Source: Actinostola sp. cb2023
Lineage: Eukaryota > Cnidaria > Anthozoa > Actiniaria > Actinostolidae
Direction: 5' to 3'
Length of the DNA stretch: 64,000 bases
NCBI GenBank assembly: GCA_033675265.1
Contig: JAUJYZ010000316.1
Coordinates: forward strand, 186,001-250,000
Part shown: one piece after another, positions 10,606 to 22,694 of the stretch
How the letters are laid out: each line of letters starts with the position of its first letter
How positions within the stretch are numbered: the first letter of the stretch is position 1
The notes under the pieces: generated by a model
What the model saw: only the letters and a program-made list of their open reading frames with translations
Databases searched by the model: none
Told to the model about the DNA's origin: nothing
Program-made: the position numbers and the translations under genes

Positions 10606-11200
10606 TCACTCATACATACCGCAGCTCAACAGGTTTTGTAGTAGTCGGTTGGGTTCCTCTCTGTACTGGCCAAATGTCTGCTTGCATAGGCGATGCGCTG
10701 ACCATCTTGTTCTTGTGATATGTTCTCCTGCTATGGAAGCAAAGTTCTTGCATAATCTCCTGTAATACCCTACAAATCCAAGAAACGATCTTAGCTCCTT
10801 TACAGTGGTTGGTGTCTTCCACTCCCTTACTGCTGCAGTCTTGTCCGGGTCTGTAGTGATGCCTTCAGCTGACAACAAATGTCATACGTTACTTCACGCT
10901 TAAGAAAGTGGCACTTATCCGGTTGTAATGTTAGCCAATTGAAAAGTTTTTCAAGTCTCTCGAGATGTTCTTTCAATGTACTGGATGGAGTACACTACGA
11001 TGTCGTCCAGATACACAAGAAGCAACACATAGACCATGTCATTAAGACATCGTTGCATTAATCTGGAAAACGTAGATGGCGCATTTTTTAGACCAAATGG
11101 CATGCGGTTGTATTCAAAAAAGTTATTGAGACATTGAAAGCGGTTTTTGGCCTGTCCTCTATCCATGGCAACTTGATTAAAGCCAACGGAAATGCGTCCT
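10606..11200 (-). pseudogene. second Gypsy RT, 3' half (palm and thumb)
   Basis: Minus frames show KDAFPLALI next to the insertion point, then FEYNRMPFGLKNAPSTFSR, then LLVYLDDIVVYS with the catalytic Y-x-D-D at about 11010, then AVREWKTPTTVKELRSFLG and YYRRLCKNF of the thumb. Frameshifts occur near 11150 and 10880. It belongs to the same RT as 15220-15990, from which it is separated by the 11203-15217 insertion. Confidence 0.8.
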
Positions 11201-12583
11201 TACAGTGTGACTACACCAACCAAGGCCACCCAAACTAATTTTTTCATACGAATTATCCAATCACAATTTAGTATTTAAGAGTACCTGTCAGCAAAAATCA
11301 GACATCTGGTGGCACAAGTCGAAAAATCGATTTGTCTCATATTTGAGACATAGGTAGGCCTTTTAAAATGTAAGACAAATCACTGTATAGTTTGTTTGGC
11401 GAAATATGTCTTTGTTTTCGAGAAAAATGACAAAAATAGTTTTCGCCTCAATTTGACCCTTTGCCGGCGAATAATTTATGTCAACTTTAAAAGCTTATCA
11501 CGTCAAAACTATATAATGTAGCGAACTAATGGAACAAACCTTTGACTGAACAATGTCTTAAGTTTTACTTGGTGGAGTTTCGGCGGTTTTTATCGAAGGT
11601 TTCAAATTTTTCTAAATTTATTTCCGAAGCATATATTTTACTACAATAAAAGTAGGGTAAAAACAAAAAAAAAATTTTCCACGTGCAACGCAAAATTATT
11701 GTCCCAAAACAAGGTATTGTAAAGTTGAAATGATGTACTGTTAGGATCCTTTAAAATTTGTTTGGGTAAATGATTTTGCGTGATGCTTCAGAGCTTTCGA
11801 GAAATTCACCTAAATTACCTGTCGGCGAGATCAAGCGATTTGCATAATTTGTACAGAGTTCGACACGGGAACCCTAGTCCTATAGCTTTGAGCGATGGTG
11901 TGGACAAATTGGCCAAGTATCTATGTTTGCAGCGCGACACAGAGTGAACTCGACTTCATTTTCTGGACCTGAAGAGGGAAGCAACTGTAAAAAGGAACTA
12001 TACGTCAGGTGTCTTTTCGGTCTTTTCTGTCTTTCCGATCATGCCCACAGCTATCTCCAACCAACGATGTGAACGAACAGCAAACATCTTCCATATTTCC
12101 AGTTAGACTAACTAGACATAAACTCGCAATGATACAAGCGATTCTAGGAACAAATGTTTCTAATTAGTCAATTTCATTGTCTTGCCGGTTTGGCTGCGAT
12201 CTTGTTTGTTGGTCGTTTTATTTTAAAATTCACTACCTGATCGTCCCAATTAGATTCCCGACCTCAAAAGATATAATAAGAACACTTTTTCATCTTTATC
12301 AATGAAAACTAACTATAAAAGTTTTAGAGAAAGATACAAATTCAGACAAACAAAACATTGGCATTGTTCTACCCAATTAAATGAGTGCTAGAAAAATGAT
12401 GGTATAACCAAGATAGGTAGATCTAGCTAATGTTCCAAATTTATTTCGTCTTTCAGCATTCAGTGTTCAGTATTGATTCTACAGGACATTTTACGATATT
12501 GTTCTGAATAAGTCGGATACTCTTAAATTTACAATCGAATTTTCTAATAAAATAATTCTAACATACATGAGTGTATGAATTCA

Positions 12584-13607
12584 AATGAGATTTATTTGGA
12601 ATGGAAAATGATATTTATTTGAAATGAATGGGAAATGAGATTAATTTGAAATAGGAAATGATACTTATTTGGAATGGGAAATGATATTTATTTGAAATGA
12701 ATGGGAAATGAGATTCATTTGAAATGGAATGTGACAGTCATTTGAAATGGGAATTGAGATTCATTTGATATGGGAAATGAGATTCAATTGATATGGGAAA
12801 TGAGATTCAATTGAAATGGTAAATGGGTCTCATTTGAAATGGTAAATGAGATTCATTTGAAATGGTAAATAAGATTCATTTGAAATGGTAAATGAGATTC
12901 ATTTGAAATGGTAAATGAGATTCATTTCAAATGGTAAATGAGACTCATTTGAAATAGGAAATGGGATGCGTTTGAAATGGTAAATGAGATCCATTTGAAA
13001 TGGTAAATGAGATTCATTTGAAATAGGAAATGAGATTCATTTGAAATGGATGGGAAATGAGATTCATTTGAAATGGATGGGAAATGAGATTCATTTCAAA
13101 TGGGAAATGAGACTCATTTGAAATAGGAAATGAGATTCATTTGAAATGGATGGGAAATGAGATTCATTTGAAATGGGATGTGACAGTCATTTGAAATGGG
13201 AATTGAGATTCGTTTGAAATGGGAAACGATACTTATTTGGAATGGGAAATGAGATTTATTTTAAATGAATGGGAAATGAGATTCATTTGAAATGGGATGT
13301 GACAGTCATTTGAAATGGGAAATGAGATTCATTTGAAATGGGATGTGACAGCCATTTGAAATGGGAATTGAGATTCATTTGAAATGGGAAATTGGATTCA
13401 TTTGAAATGGGAAATGAGATTCATTTGAAATGGGAAATGAGTTTCATTTGAAATGGATGGGAAATGAGATCCATTTGAAATGGGAAATGACATTCATTTG
13501 AAATGGGAAATGAGATTAATTTGAAATGGGAAATGGAAATTTCATTTGAAATGAATGGGGAATGAAATTCGTTTGAAATTGGAAATGAGATTCATTTGAA
13601 ATGGTAA
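12584..13607. repeat. minisatellite, ~23-bp unit, over 40 copies
   Basis: Variants of GAAATGAGATTCATTTGAAATGG are repeated head to tail, with interspersed longer forms containing ATGGATGG or GTGACAGTCATT. The array sits in the core of the long-TIR element. No reading frame runs through it. Confidence 0.95.
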
Positions 13608-15133
13608 AGTACTTTTTAGTAAAGAAAGTATACGTACTGCTAAAAAATGGACAATGCGGCATATATTTTTAGCTCCTGATGGTTATCATTTTTCCGATAG
13701 AGATCGATTGCGGTGGGGATCATTTTTGCCGCCGGGAACATTTTTGCGGCGATACAGATCTCCATTTCATAAATGCGCACTACACACGCATGGGTGTTGG
13801 CTACGTAGCACGCAGTTGATATGATATATTCATAAAAATATAATGAATAGCACCATAAAACTCAATGGATAGAATGACAATAGATTCTGATCTATGAATA
13901 TAGACAATATGACAATATGACAATAGATTCTGATCTATGAATATATTACAATAACTGAGTGCTACTTAGTTTTTCCCGTACAGGCATATCTGAAAGTCTT
14001 TTATTGTGTTCAGTCTTTTAAGAAAACTCGCACGTGCATAATAATTGTCGATTTCATAGTGAGCAAAATTTTGTCCATTGTTTCTAATTAGTAACCAGTA
14101 CTAGGTGATCGTAAAATAAAGAGAATAATTATATACCAACGTAGTCTAGCTTTGGCCAGTACAAATTCATCAGTTAACCACGATCTAAAATGTGAAACTT
14201 GTAAGATTGATTACATTCAAGGCAGCCAACGTATAAAGTTGCATCGCAAGATAACGGATAGCTTCAGGACAGTTCTTTTACAATTAAAGATGCTTAATAT
14301 TTTTTGCTATTTGGTTTCTTGGAACTTTTCAATTGTTTTGATAGCATATTTTCTTGTTGAAAGGTTAATAATAAACCGTGTATGCAAATGAAATGTACAA
14401 TATGCAAATTGCTTGATCTCGCCGACGGGTAATTTAGGTGAATTTCTCAAAATTTTGAAAACGTCACGCAAAATAATTTACCCAACCAAATTTTAAAGGA
14501 TCGTAACAGTACATCATTTCAATGCCTTGTTTTGGGACAATAATTTAGCGTAGCACATGGATTTTTTTTTTTTTTACCCTACTTTTATTGCAGTAAAATA
14601 TATGCTTCGGAAATAAATTTAGAAAAATTCGAAACCTTCGATAAAAACCGCCAAAACTCACCAAGTACAACTTAAGACATCGCTCAGTCAAAGGTTAGTT
14701 ACATTAGTTCGCTAGATTATATAGTTTTGACGTGATAATCTTTTAAAGTTGACATAAATTATCGACCGGCAAAGGGTCAAATTGAGGCGAAAACTATTTT
14801 TGTCATTTTTCTCGAAAACAAAGCCATATTTCGATAAAACAAACTATACAGTGGTTTGTTTTATATTAAGGCCTACCTATGTCTAAAATGTGAGACAAAT
14901 CGTTTTTTTGACTTGTGCCACATATATCCGAATATGTCTGATTTTTGCTGACAGGTACTCTTAAACAATAGAATCTGCACAAATTTTCATATTTTCGCTT
15001 TAAAAGCATATATTTTACTTTATATGTGTATGTATATGATCAAGAGTGAACAAGAAACAGTTTAAATTGTAGAATTCGACATCATTCTGTTATTCAGCGT
15101 CACAAATGTGTTTGGGTGGCCTTCGTTGGTGTA

Positions 15134-15203
15134 ATAATAATAATAATAATAATAAATGGCTTTAGGAACGCCACACTGGGTCTCGGCGCTCTTACAATAA
15201 AAA
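15134..15203 (-). mobile_element. 5'-truncated retroposon with (ATT)n tail
   Basis: The minus strand reads GTAAGAGCGCCGAGACCC... and ends in ATTATTATT. It splits the right TIR of the 4-kb element, and TACAC is present on both sides, consistent with a 5-bp target duplication. It looks like the 3' end of a SINE or LINE; the family is unknown. Confidence 0.6.
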
Positions 15204-15219
15204 GTGTAGTCGCTCTGTA

Positions 15220-15990
15220 ACAGTTTTTTCATTAAGTTTGCTGTAATCCACACAGAGTCTGAGTGAACCATTTTTCTTTCGTACTAATATGATAGGTGAC
15301 TCAAAAGGGCTATGACTTTTCTTGATGATGTTCCAATCCAGCAACTTCTTTATGTGTTCTCTCACTTCCTGATACTGATTGAGCGGAATCCTACAATATG
15401 GTTCACATACTGGTTCATCATCCACTGTTCGTATCTTGTGTTTTACTGTTTCAGTATATCCAAAATCCTTGTGCTCCTTTGCTGCTCGTTAGTACAGTCA
15501 ATGTTTGATAGGACACAACAGGACACGCAAAATCCGAAGACACACCAGTCTTCTCATCAGGCTCCGATTCCTTTAAGCAGACCATTTCATCATTAACCAA
15601 CACCCTTTTGAAGTCAACTTTATCACTGGGGACTAAACAATTCTAAACTGAGTGGACGACTCGAATCCTTAGGGTTTAGGAGCACATCCTTCCTTCCAAG
15701 ATTTTTCACTCTGATGTACATGCGTCCTCCAATCACTGTCGTTACAGTATTGACAACAACAATGTCTCCTGGTAATGACCAACTTACAGGTTCCACTAAG
15801 GCGGTGTAATCCATTTTCCCGCCATTGAAGTCTGTTGCTTGAATGACTAAAAGTGATTCAGCAGGAATGCTGACTTTATTTTTACCTGCAACTTTGGCGA
15901 ATCCAAACTTGACATGGTCACATATATCGATAACGTTTTGATTATCATTGGATTTTCTGCCAGATATTAGACTCTCAGGTTGTAGAGGTA
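15220..15990 (-). pseudogene. second Gypsy RT, 5' half and linker
   Basis: From 15990 downward, minus frames read KFGFAKVAGKNKVSIPAES and SWSLPGDIVVVNTVTTVIGG, the region upstream of RT. Then 15425-15220 reads REHIKKLLDWNIIKKSHSPF, IILVRKKNGSLRLCVDYSKL and NEKTV, ending at the TA insertion. Frameshifts and a TGA near 15990 are present. Similarity ends where the repeat unit begins at 16011, so gag, protease and the 5' LTR are missing. Confidence 0.75.
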
Positions 15991-16010
15991 GTCACTCAAA
16001 ATTATCTTCT

Positions 16011-16479
16011 GCACTTTTACAGTGCCTGACGTTTTCGCATCATTTTCTCCAGGTATGATGACATCATCAATGACTTTAGCTAATCACTGCCTGTTAACAG
16101 TGTGACAGTCTACAACCAAACCTACAATAAAATGTGAATAAGTATGTTCATTATATGATGCCATCATCACCGAGTTTAGCCAATTCTTGCATATTAACAG
16201 TATGACAGTTTACAACAAAACGTGCAATAAAATGTGAATAACTACGTTCATTATGTCCTGACGTAATCAATGATTTTAGCCAAACACTGCCAATCACATG
16301 CACATCTACAAATTGACAAGTGTGTCCATGATAAGAACAATGTCTCATTAACTGTAAGTTGATCGTAGTTCCAGCAGATCATTGAGACACCCGGCGAGTG
16401 AACACTGAATGAGTGTTTAGTTCATTTAATAAATATTTTCTATAGCCCCCCCTAAATGTTACTGTGGGAAATGCGACCA
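16011..16479 (+). repeat. tandem repeat unit R, partial copy 1
   Basis: Closely matches 21163-21625 and 21792-22157 (shared phrases CTACAACCAAACCTACAATA, AAAATGTGAATAAGTATGTT and CCAGCAGATCATTGAGACAC). It abuts the Gypsy remnant on the left and is cut by the ISL2EU element on the right. It carries several GACGTCA/TGACGTCA-like sites. No ORF. Confidence 0.85.
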
Positions 16480-16958
16480 ATAGGCGACTTGCACTAAGAG
16501 GTCACATGATCATTTCCGCCACGTTGGATGGCAAGCGTGACACATTTGCATATGTAACCAGCACTGTAATGGCGTCCGCTGTTGCGAAACAAGAAAGGTC
16601 AGTAACGCCTGTCTTCCGGTCTTTTGAGCTTTGTCTTCCATTACAAATCATACTTGCTTACTCTAAACCTGTCTTATACTTCGAGGAGAGCAGTAAAAGC
16701 CGTGTTTATTTTTTGTCTTTGAGAAATCGCGAAGCCACTCGTATCGTGTCGAGCTAAAATTATCGTATTATGAAGATCGTCTTATGGCTTTCTCTCAACT
16801 TTGAAAACTTTTCTGCCCTTTTTTTACTGTTTTTTAAAAGGAAAATGTGTTTTTAGAAGGCTGTGCTGTGATATTTCTATGTATAATCAGTCAAACACGA
16901 ATACAAAACTAAACTTTCATTGTCACACGAACTGTCTTTTACAGTGAATATTTTACAG

Positions 16959-18524
16959 TCGACCTTGTCCTTCTCCCTCTGATAAGTTTCGCCGACGTGG
17001 AAAAGTACTCCTTTAGAGCAACAGGTTGTGCAAGTACACAGAAGGCATATAAATACTTTGCAGAGCCAGGATACCTTCATGATATCAGAAGTAAGTTAGA
17101 TTAGTTGTTGTTTTAGTCAGAGACTTGAGCTGGCGATTATGTAGGTCTCAATTTAAATATATTTTGTTTCAATTTACAGTTGAGTATATTATAATTTTTA
17201 CCATTTTTTCAGTTCAGTATAGTGATTTAGAGGCGACTGTCACAGCACCGTGCCACCGTTCAATGAAAAAAAAAAAATCCCCTACCATCACAGCGAAAAT
17301 AAATAGGCAAGACAACAAGCTGTCAGGGAAATGTTCTTGTGTGACAGGGGCAGGAGGTGCTTGTCAGCATACAGTAGGATTGTTTTTTTTTCTTGGCACA
17401 CTGTAAACAGCTTGGATTGATTGATTGATTGATTGATGATCTGACGTGCACTATGATGGCTCAGCGATGGAGTGTACCGAGAGGAAAAACCATTGAGCCA
17501 GTTTGTGTTGACAATAAATTCATAAAGATCACACTTTACTCACCTTCTTCTCAATATTTGCTATTAGGCCCTGATGAAAAAAGTAAACTTAAAGACCTAC
17601 AACCTCAACCTCTACTCTTAACCCTCCTACCAGAAAATATTTCTTCTTTAGCTGCAGTTCAAACAAAATTTGGTAATTTACCTAAGTGATGTCTTTTATC
17701 ATACCAACAAAAACTGACCTCAAAATATCTCATCAACGACTATGGCAACACTGAGTTCCGTTCCTTGCCTTTAACTGATAACGAGCTGGCCCCCACTTCA
17801 CCAAGATTTTATAACAATTTGTGTATTTGTCTAAACAGTGAAAAGTCTGCAAAATTTGAATCACTTTTTGTCACCCAAGAAATGGCACAGGGCCTAGAAA
17901 TAAATACCAGAGATCAAGATGAAAGTGCATTATGGCAATTCACTGCATCGTAAGAGAATAACAGCAAGCAAATTTGGAATAGTAGCAAGGAGAGTTGCTA
18001 ATTTTGATACTCTCACCAAGCAGCTTCAACCTTCCAGACATGTCCAAACTGCAGCTATGAAGCGCGGCATAGAGATGGAGCCACTAGCAGCATCTGTGTA
18101 TGCCAGTAAAGCTAAGGACAGCATGGTCAACCTCTATTCTTGTGGTCTGGTCATCAACCCTAAATGTTCTTGGTTAGGGTGCTCACCTGACAGAAAGGTA
18201 TTCGATTTGCAGGAGGCAGAGAATGGAATGTGTCCTTTTGGCCTGTTAGAGGTCAAAGTTGTTTGCAAAGAGGGAGTTACCAGTTTTGACGAGGTTGATT
18301 GCCTACAGCGCATTCCAACCACTAATAAGTTCAAATTAAATGAGAAGCACCTGTACTATTATCAAGTGCAGTGTCAGTTGGGGCTTACTGGACTTGAATG
18401 GTGTGACTTTTTCAGTTATGTTAATAATGAACTTTATTTCTGTCAGCGAATAAGATTTGATCCTCATTTTTTTCAAGAAAGCAAAGATAAAGTTGATAAT
18501 TTTTATTTCAACTACTTTTTGTAA
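16959..18524 (+). pseudogene. SWIM zinc finger + YqaJ nuclease (ISL2EU second protein)
   Basis: Exon 16959-17090 (after a TTTTACAG acceptor) reads VEKYSFRATGCAS and ends at a perfect GTAAGT donor. Exon 2 starts at 17213 and carries the SWIM finger GKCSCVTGAGGACQH (C-x-C...C-x-H). A T-run shifts the frame near 17390 and a GATT microsatellite lies at 17416-17435. Downstream comes DDLTCTMMAQRW, then another shift, then QDESALWQFTAS. The YqaJ domain is open at 17919-18524: KRITASKFG, MKRGIEMEPLA, WLGCSPDRKV, LLEVKVV and YYYQVQCQLG, which supply the expected E/D-ExK nuclease residues. At least three frameshifts. YqaJ proteins are lambda-exonuclease-like; the role in this transposon is unknown. Confidence 0.75.
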
Positions 18525-18936
18525 ATAAAAAATAAATTACATGTACATCAGAGAAATGCATATATGCATATATCAGAGAAATATACATTGCGTGCAATTC
18601 ACAACTGATTGATATATACCAGTATAAAATTTATTTGTGCTAAATAAATGTTTAATTAATAAATTATAACTACATTTATCGATCAGGTGAATTTATATTG
18701 ATAATTATTATATTTATCAGTTGTGCCTGCATGCATTAATTATTTATATATATCATATATATAATACATGTATCATGTTCATTCATTCAGAATTAATTGT
18801 TAATTTATTCATCAAATGAAATATATATTTTCCATGATATGTACAATTATGCTCAGGGATTTAAGTCATATCACTGATATAGTAATGTTGTCATTTAATG
18901 TATTTTTACATAATAATTTAATTAAGAATAACTTAA

Positions 18937-20520
18937 TTATGCCCTGTGATTATATCTTAAAACTAGAGGACCTTGAAAATTTGTCAATAAGCATGCTACT
19001 GACCATATCTGGTTTACTGTTCCCAATAAAGCTAAGGGAATTTCTTTGTCAAAAATGTGAAATTCCTTAAACCGGCGGATTGCCCTCTCAACATGAATGC
19101 GTAACTTAGCTATTGTTTTAGTTTCGATAACTTGCTGTGGTGAAAACTGTATGCTATTTGATAGATAAGGAGGAAGGTTCAGACCCACTCTTTTACTTTG
19201 TAACAAATCAGCAATATTGAAACCTTTATCTGCCATAATACTTGTATTAGGCTCTAGGAGATCTAAAATACCACAACATTTAGTAATTTCTATATCTGAA
19301 ATAGAGCCAGTATAGAGTGAAGACACGTAATAGACTGCTCCATGTGGATTTATTCCAATCAGGCCCTTCAATGTTGTACAACTTTTATAATTACTATACA
19401 GTTGAGATTGTAGGTGCAAAGAAGAAGGGATTTGTACTTTTATTTCTGTGCAATCTATAACAACATGAGTACTGGGATATAGTAGTTTAAATTCAGTGGG
19501 CATGTGTCGTTGAACAGAGTTATGTGAGGGTCAGATAGGCTGTGTTCCCAGAAACAAATACAAATAATTTGCCCATGTAACTATTTTTCTACTTATGGTT
19601 GACTCATTAACATTAAATTGTGGGCCAAGTCTTGTTGTAATAAACCTAGTCTTATTCTGACTAAAAACATAAATAATTCATCAATTAATACCATTTTTTT
19701 GCTACCATGTCGACTGAAAGAAATGTTGCTAGCATAACAGTATGTCATGGTTTCTGCACTAGGTTTTGCAAATTCAAAAAATGTTATTAAATGCTGATAA
19801 CTTGGAAAACCAGTATAGAACGTTATAATTTCATCATCCCCTGAGAGGCGTTCACATCCAAATTTGAAAAGTTTCATAGCAGCAAGCTGAACCTTAAGAT
19901 CTTCAATTTCATCATATGCTGCTTTTAGTTGGTCTGCTATATTAATTAATCTATCAAGTTCATGATCAGGAGGTGGCATATATGGTTTAACTGCACTCAC
20001 TTCAGAACTTGAATCACTGTTAAAAATTCAAAAAAGTGATTTTAAGAACAAATAATGTCAGGTTAGTTAAAACATATGACACTTACTCTGAGGCATTAAT
20101 CCGTATTAGCTTTCTCCTTTGATTTGTCTGATTCCATTCAAACTGAGAAGGTATACTACCAGGTTTTAATAGGCGCCGACCTAAATTATCAAGAACAGGC
20201 TTATAGTCCTCGTCTCTAAAATGCTCTGAACACACTCTTGTATTTGATGTTACCTATTTTAAAAAATATTTAAAAACTTAAAACAATTATACACAAATGG
20301 TTTCTTAGGGAGGTCAGTTTCATGTACTTTTATTGAGCTGTAAAATTAAATCTTTAAAACTTATAATTAATCTCACCTCAAAATCTATACTTCACATCTA
20401 CGAATTTTCACTATCCACTCTACGTGATTCCTTGTTGGTCGGAAAACGATGAAAAGAAAGGCCAGCTACATAACGACTATCGTTCTTACATTTATACTCA
20501 CAACAGCTGTATTTACTCAT
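18937..20520 (-). pseudogene. ISL2EU transposase: THAP + HTH + DDE_Tnp_4
   Basis: Three exons on the minus strand: 20520-20377, 20253-20087 and 20016-18937, with GTGAGA/GTAAGT donors and AG acceptors. Exon 1 starts MSKYSCCEYKC and has the THAP FHRFPTN. Exon 2 supplies VCSEHFRDEDYKP and RRLLKPGSIPSQF, the rest of a C2CH THAP DNA-binding domain. Exon 3 has a coiled-coil helix (LINIADQLKAAYDEIEDL), YTGFPSYQ, an HTH around NVNESTISRKIV and the catalytic core IDCTEI, ADKGF and HVERAIRRFK (D-D-E). Damage seen: a frameshift in THAP, one near 19610, and an in-frame TGA near 19530 inside QPI-stop-PSHNSVQRH. It would have bound the TIRs and cut and pasted the element. Confidence 0.8.
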
Positions 20521-20993
20521 CTGTATCAAAACAAAAACAAACATTTTGTAAAATATTGTCAAGTTTTGCAGCAAGTTTTGCTCATTTTGTATTCGTGTTT
20601 GACTGATTATACATAGAAATATCACAGCACAGCCTTCTAAAAACAGTAAAAAAAGGCCAGAAAAGTTTTCAAAGTTGAGAGAAAGCAGTAAGACGATCTT
20701 CATAATACGATAATTTTAGCTTGACACGATACGAGCGGCTTCGCGATTTCTCAAAGAAAAAAAATAAACACGGCTTTTACTGCTCTCCTCGAAGTATAAG
20801 ACAGGTTTATAGAGTAAGCAAGTATCATTTGTGATGGAAGACAAAGCTGAAAATACCGGAAGACAGGCGTTACTGACCTTTCTTTTTTTCGCAACAGCGG
20901 ACGCCATTAGTGCTGTTTACATATACAATGTGTCACGCTTGCCATCCAACATGGTGGAAATGATCACGTGACCTCTTAGTGCAAGTCGCCTAT

Positions 20994-22694
20994 TCAGTAA
21001 CAACAATATACACTCGCTCCCACTCTCGACCTTTCAAGGCAAATACATAAAAACGTAAATTCAAATCTTTATCTTCTGGTCTACGAAGAATGAGCCCACA
21101 ATTGTAATGTTGAGTGTTCTCCCATCGGGCCACATCGGGCCATTTCTAGCTTTATCAGGCCACTTTTAGAGTGCCTGACTTTTTCACATCATATTTCCCA
21201 GGTATGATGACGTCATCAATTACTTTAGCCAATCACTGTCTCTTAACAGTGTGACAGTCTACAACCAAACCTACAATAAAATGTGAATAAGTATGTTCAT
21301 TATATGATGCCATCATCACCGACTTTAGCCAATTCCTGCATATTAACAGTATGACAGTTTACAACAAAACGTGCAATAAAATGTGAATAACTACGTTCAT
21401 TATGTCATGACGTACTCAATGATTTTAGCCAAACACTGCCAATCACATGCACATCTACAAATTGACAAGTGTGTCCATGATAAGAACAATGTCTCATTAA
21501 CTGTAAGTTGACCGTAGTTCCAGCAGATCATTGAGACACCCGGAGAGTGAACACTCAATGAGTGTCTAGTTGATTTAAAAATATTTTCTATAGCCCCCTA
21601 AATGTTACTGTGGGAAATGCGAACGATTCAGTAACAACAATATACACTCTCACACTCTCGACCTTTTAAGGCAAATACATAAAAACGTAAATCAAATCTT
21701 TATCTTTTAGTCCAAGAAGAATGAGCCCACAATTGTAATATTGAGTGTTCTCCCATCGGACCACACCGGGCCATTTCTAGCTTTATCAGGCCACTTTTGG
21801 AGTGCCTGACTTTTTCACATCATATTTCCCAGGTATGATGACGTCATCAATGACTTTAGCCAATCACTGTCTCTTAACAGTGTGACAGTCTACAACCAAA
21901 CCTACAATAAAATGTGAATAAGTATGTTCATTATATGATGCTATCATTGCTGACTTTAGCCAATCCCTGCTAAACATACAATAAAATGTGAATAAATACG
22001 TTCATTTTGTCAACGACTTTAGCCAATCACATGCACATCTACAAACTGGTAAATGTGTCCATGATAAGAACAACGTTTCATTAACTGTAAGTTGACCGTA
22101 GTTCCAGCAGATCATTGAGACACCCGCCGAACACTCGATGCATGTCGTCTAGTTGATTTAAAGTGCCTATAACCCCTGTGAGTTTGTTTTAAAAATCGAT
22201 TATATATTAAGTGAATAGTTGCAGGTTTCAGTATTTTGTGATTTGAACTTCGCGTTTGCAAGTTATAGAGGTTTGAAAACGCGATATGGAAATCAGATGA
22301 CGTCAAAATGACGCACAGTTAAGGAATCAGGTCTTATACAAAAACACCCCTGTGCAAATTACTGACATTTTGAAAGTTGCAATATCTTTTCACAGTTTAT
22401 AGATATGATTTGATAAACTTTGTATCCTATTTCAGGAATAACACAACTAAATAAGCTATGGCATCATTCCTTAAGTTACGTCACCAAATTAACATATCCC
22501 GATTTCAAACCTTTATAGCTCACAAACGCGAAGTTCAAATCACAAAATACTGAAACCTGCAACTATTCACTGAATATATAATCGATTTTTAAAACAAACT
22601 CACATGGGTTATAGGCACTTTAAGAAGTATTTTCTATAGCACCCCTAAATGTTACTGGGGGAAATGAGGATGATTCAGTAACAAGAATATACAC
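20994..22694 (+). repeat. tandem R units 2 and 3
   Basis: Units begin TTCAGTAACAACAATATACA (20994, 21631; partial at 22669). Each runs through CATCGGGCCACATCGGGCC-like text and the block shared with 16011-16479. Unit length is about 635 bp; the second unit is longer because of the TTAA MITE. A further unit start occurs at 22822 and fades by about 23040. No ORF. Confidence 0.85.
22162..22619. mobile_element. TTAA-flanked MITE (458 bp)
   Basis: Inverted ends AGTGCCTATAACCCCTGTGA and its inverse, arms about 120 bp, flanked by TTAA at 22158-22161 and 22620-22623. The sister R unit has the same place empty with one TTAA (GTTGATTTAAAAATATT near 21570). TTAA duplication points to a piggyBac- or Kolobok-type transposase. 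Core phrases (TTGCAATA, GACGTCACC, AATTAGCATATC) partly recur at 58150-58510, perhaps a relative. Confidence 0.85.

Larger units (their letters stand above)
11203..15217. mobile_element. 4.0-kb TA-flanked long-TIR element, non-autonomous
   Basis: Left end CAGTGTGACTACACCAACC and right end (inverse) CAGAGCGACTACAC, each followed by TA at 11201-11202 and 15218-15219. The inverted arms run about 650 bp: 11203-11854 pairs with 14395-15217, for example CTGTCAGCAAAAATCAGAC at 11286 against GTCTGATTTTTGCTGACAG at 14937. The right arm carries a 70-bp retroposon. The core has a 1-kb minisatellite and no credible transposase; a 79-codon ORF at 14152-14391 is not convincing. CAG ends plus TA suggest mobilisation by a Tc1/mariner/pogo-type enzyme, although arms this long are unusual. 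The host site is Gypsy RT. Confidence 0.8.
16482..20991. mobile_element. ISL2EU-type DNA transposon (4.5 kb)
   Basis: Inverted arms of about 410-430 bp (16482-16910 and 20584-20991) start AGGCGACTTGCACTAAGAGG. The element is flanked by AT at 16480-16481 and 20992-20993. The related empty site at 21629-21640 (GCGAACGATTCAGTAAC) has a single AT. Inside are two convergent genes: plus-strand SWIM-YqaJ and minus-strand THAP transposase. Two-protein elements with a THAP/DDE transposase, a YqaJ nuclease and 2-bp AT duplications correspond to the ISL2EU superfamily, as I recall it. Both genes carry disabling mutations, so the copy is dead. Confidence 0.8.

Noticed and set aside
14152..14391. 79-codon plus ORF in the 4-kb TA element as a transposase
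   Set aside because: No acidic triad, no DNA-binding motif and no ATG start; composition matches AT-rich non-coding DNA.
16464..16757. 97-codon plus ORF and its minus-strand twin at 20716-20907
   Set aside because: They are translations of the two ISL2EU TIRs; similarity reflects the inverted repeat, not paired genes.
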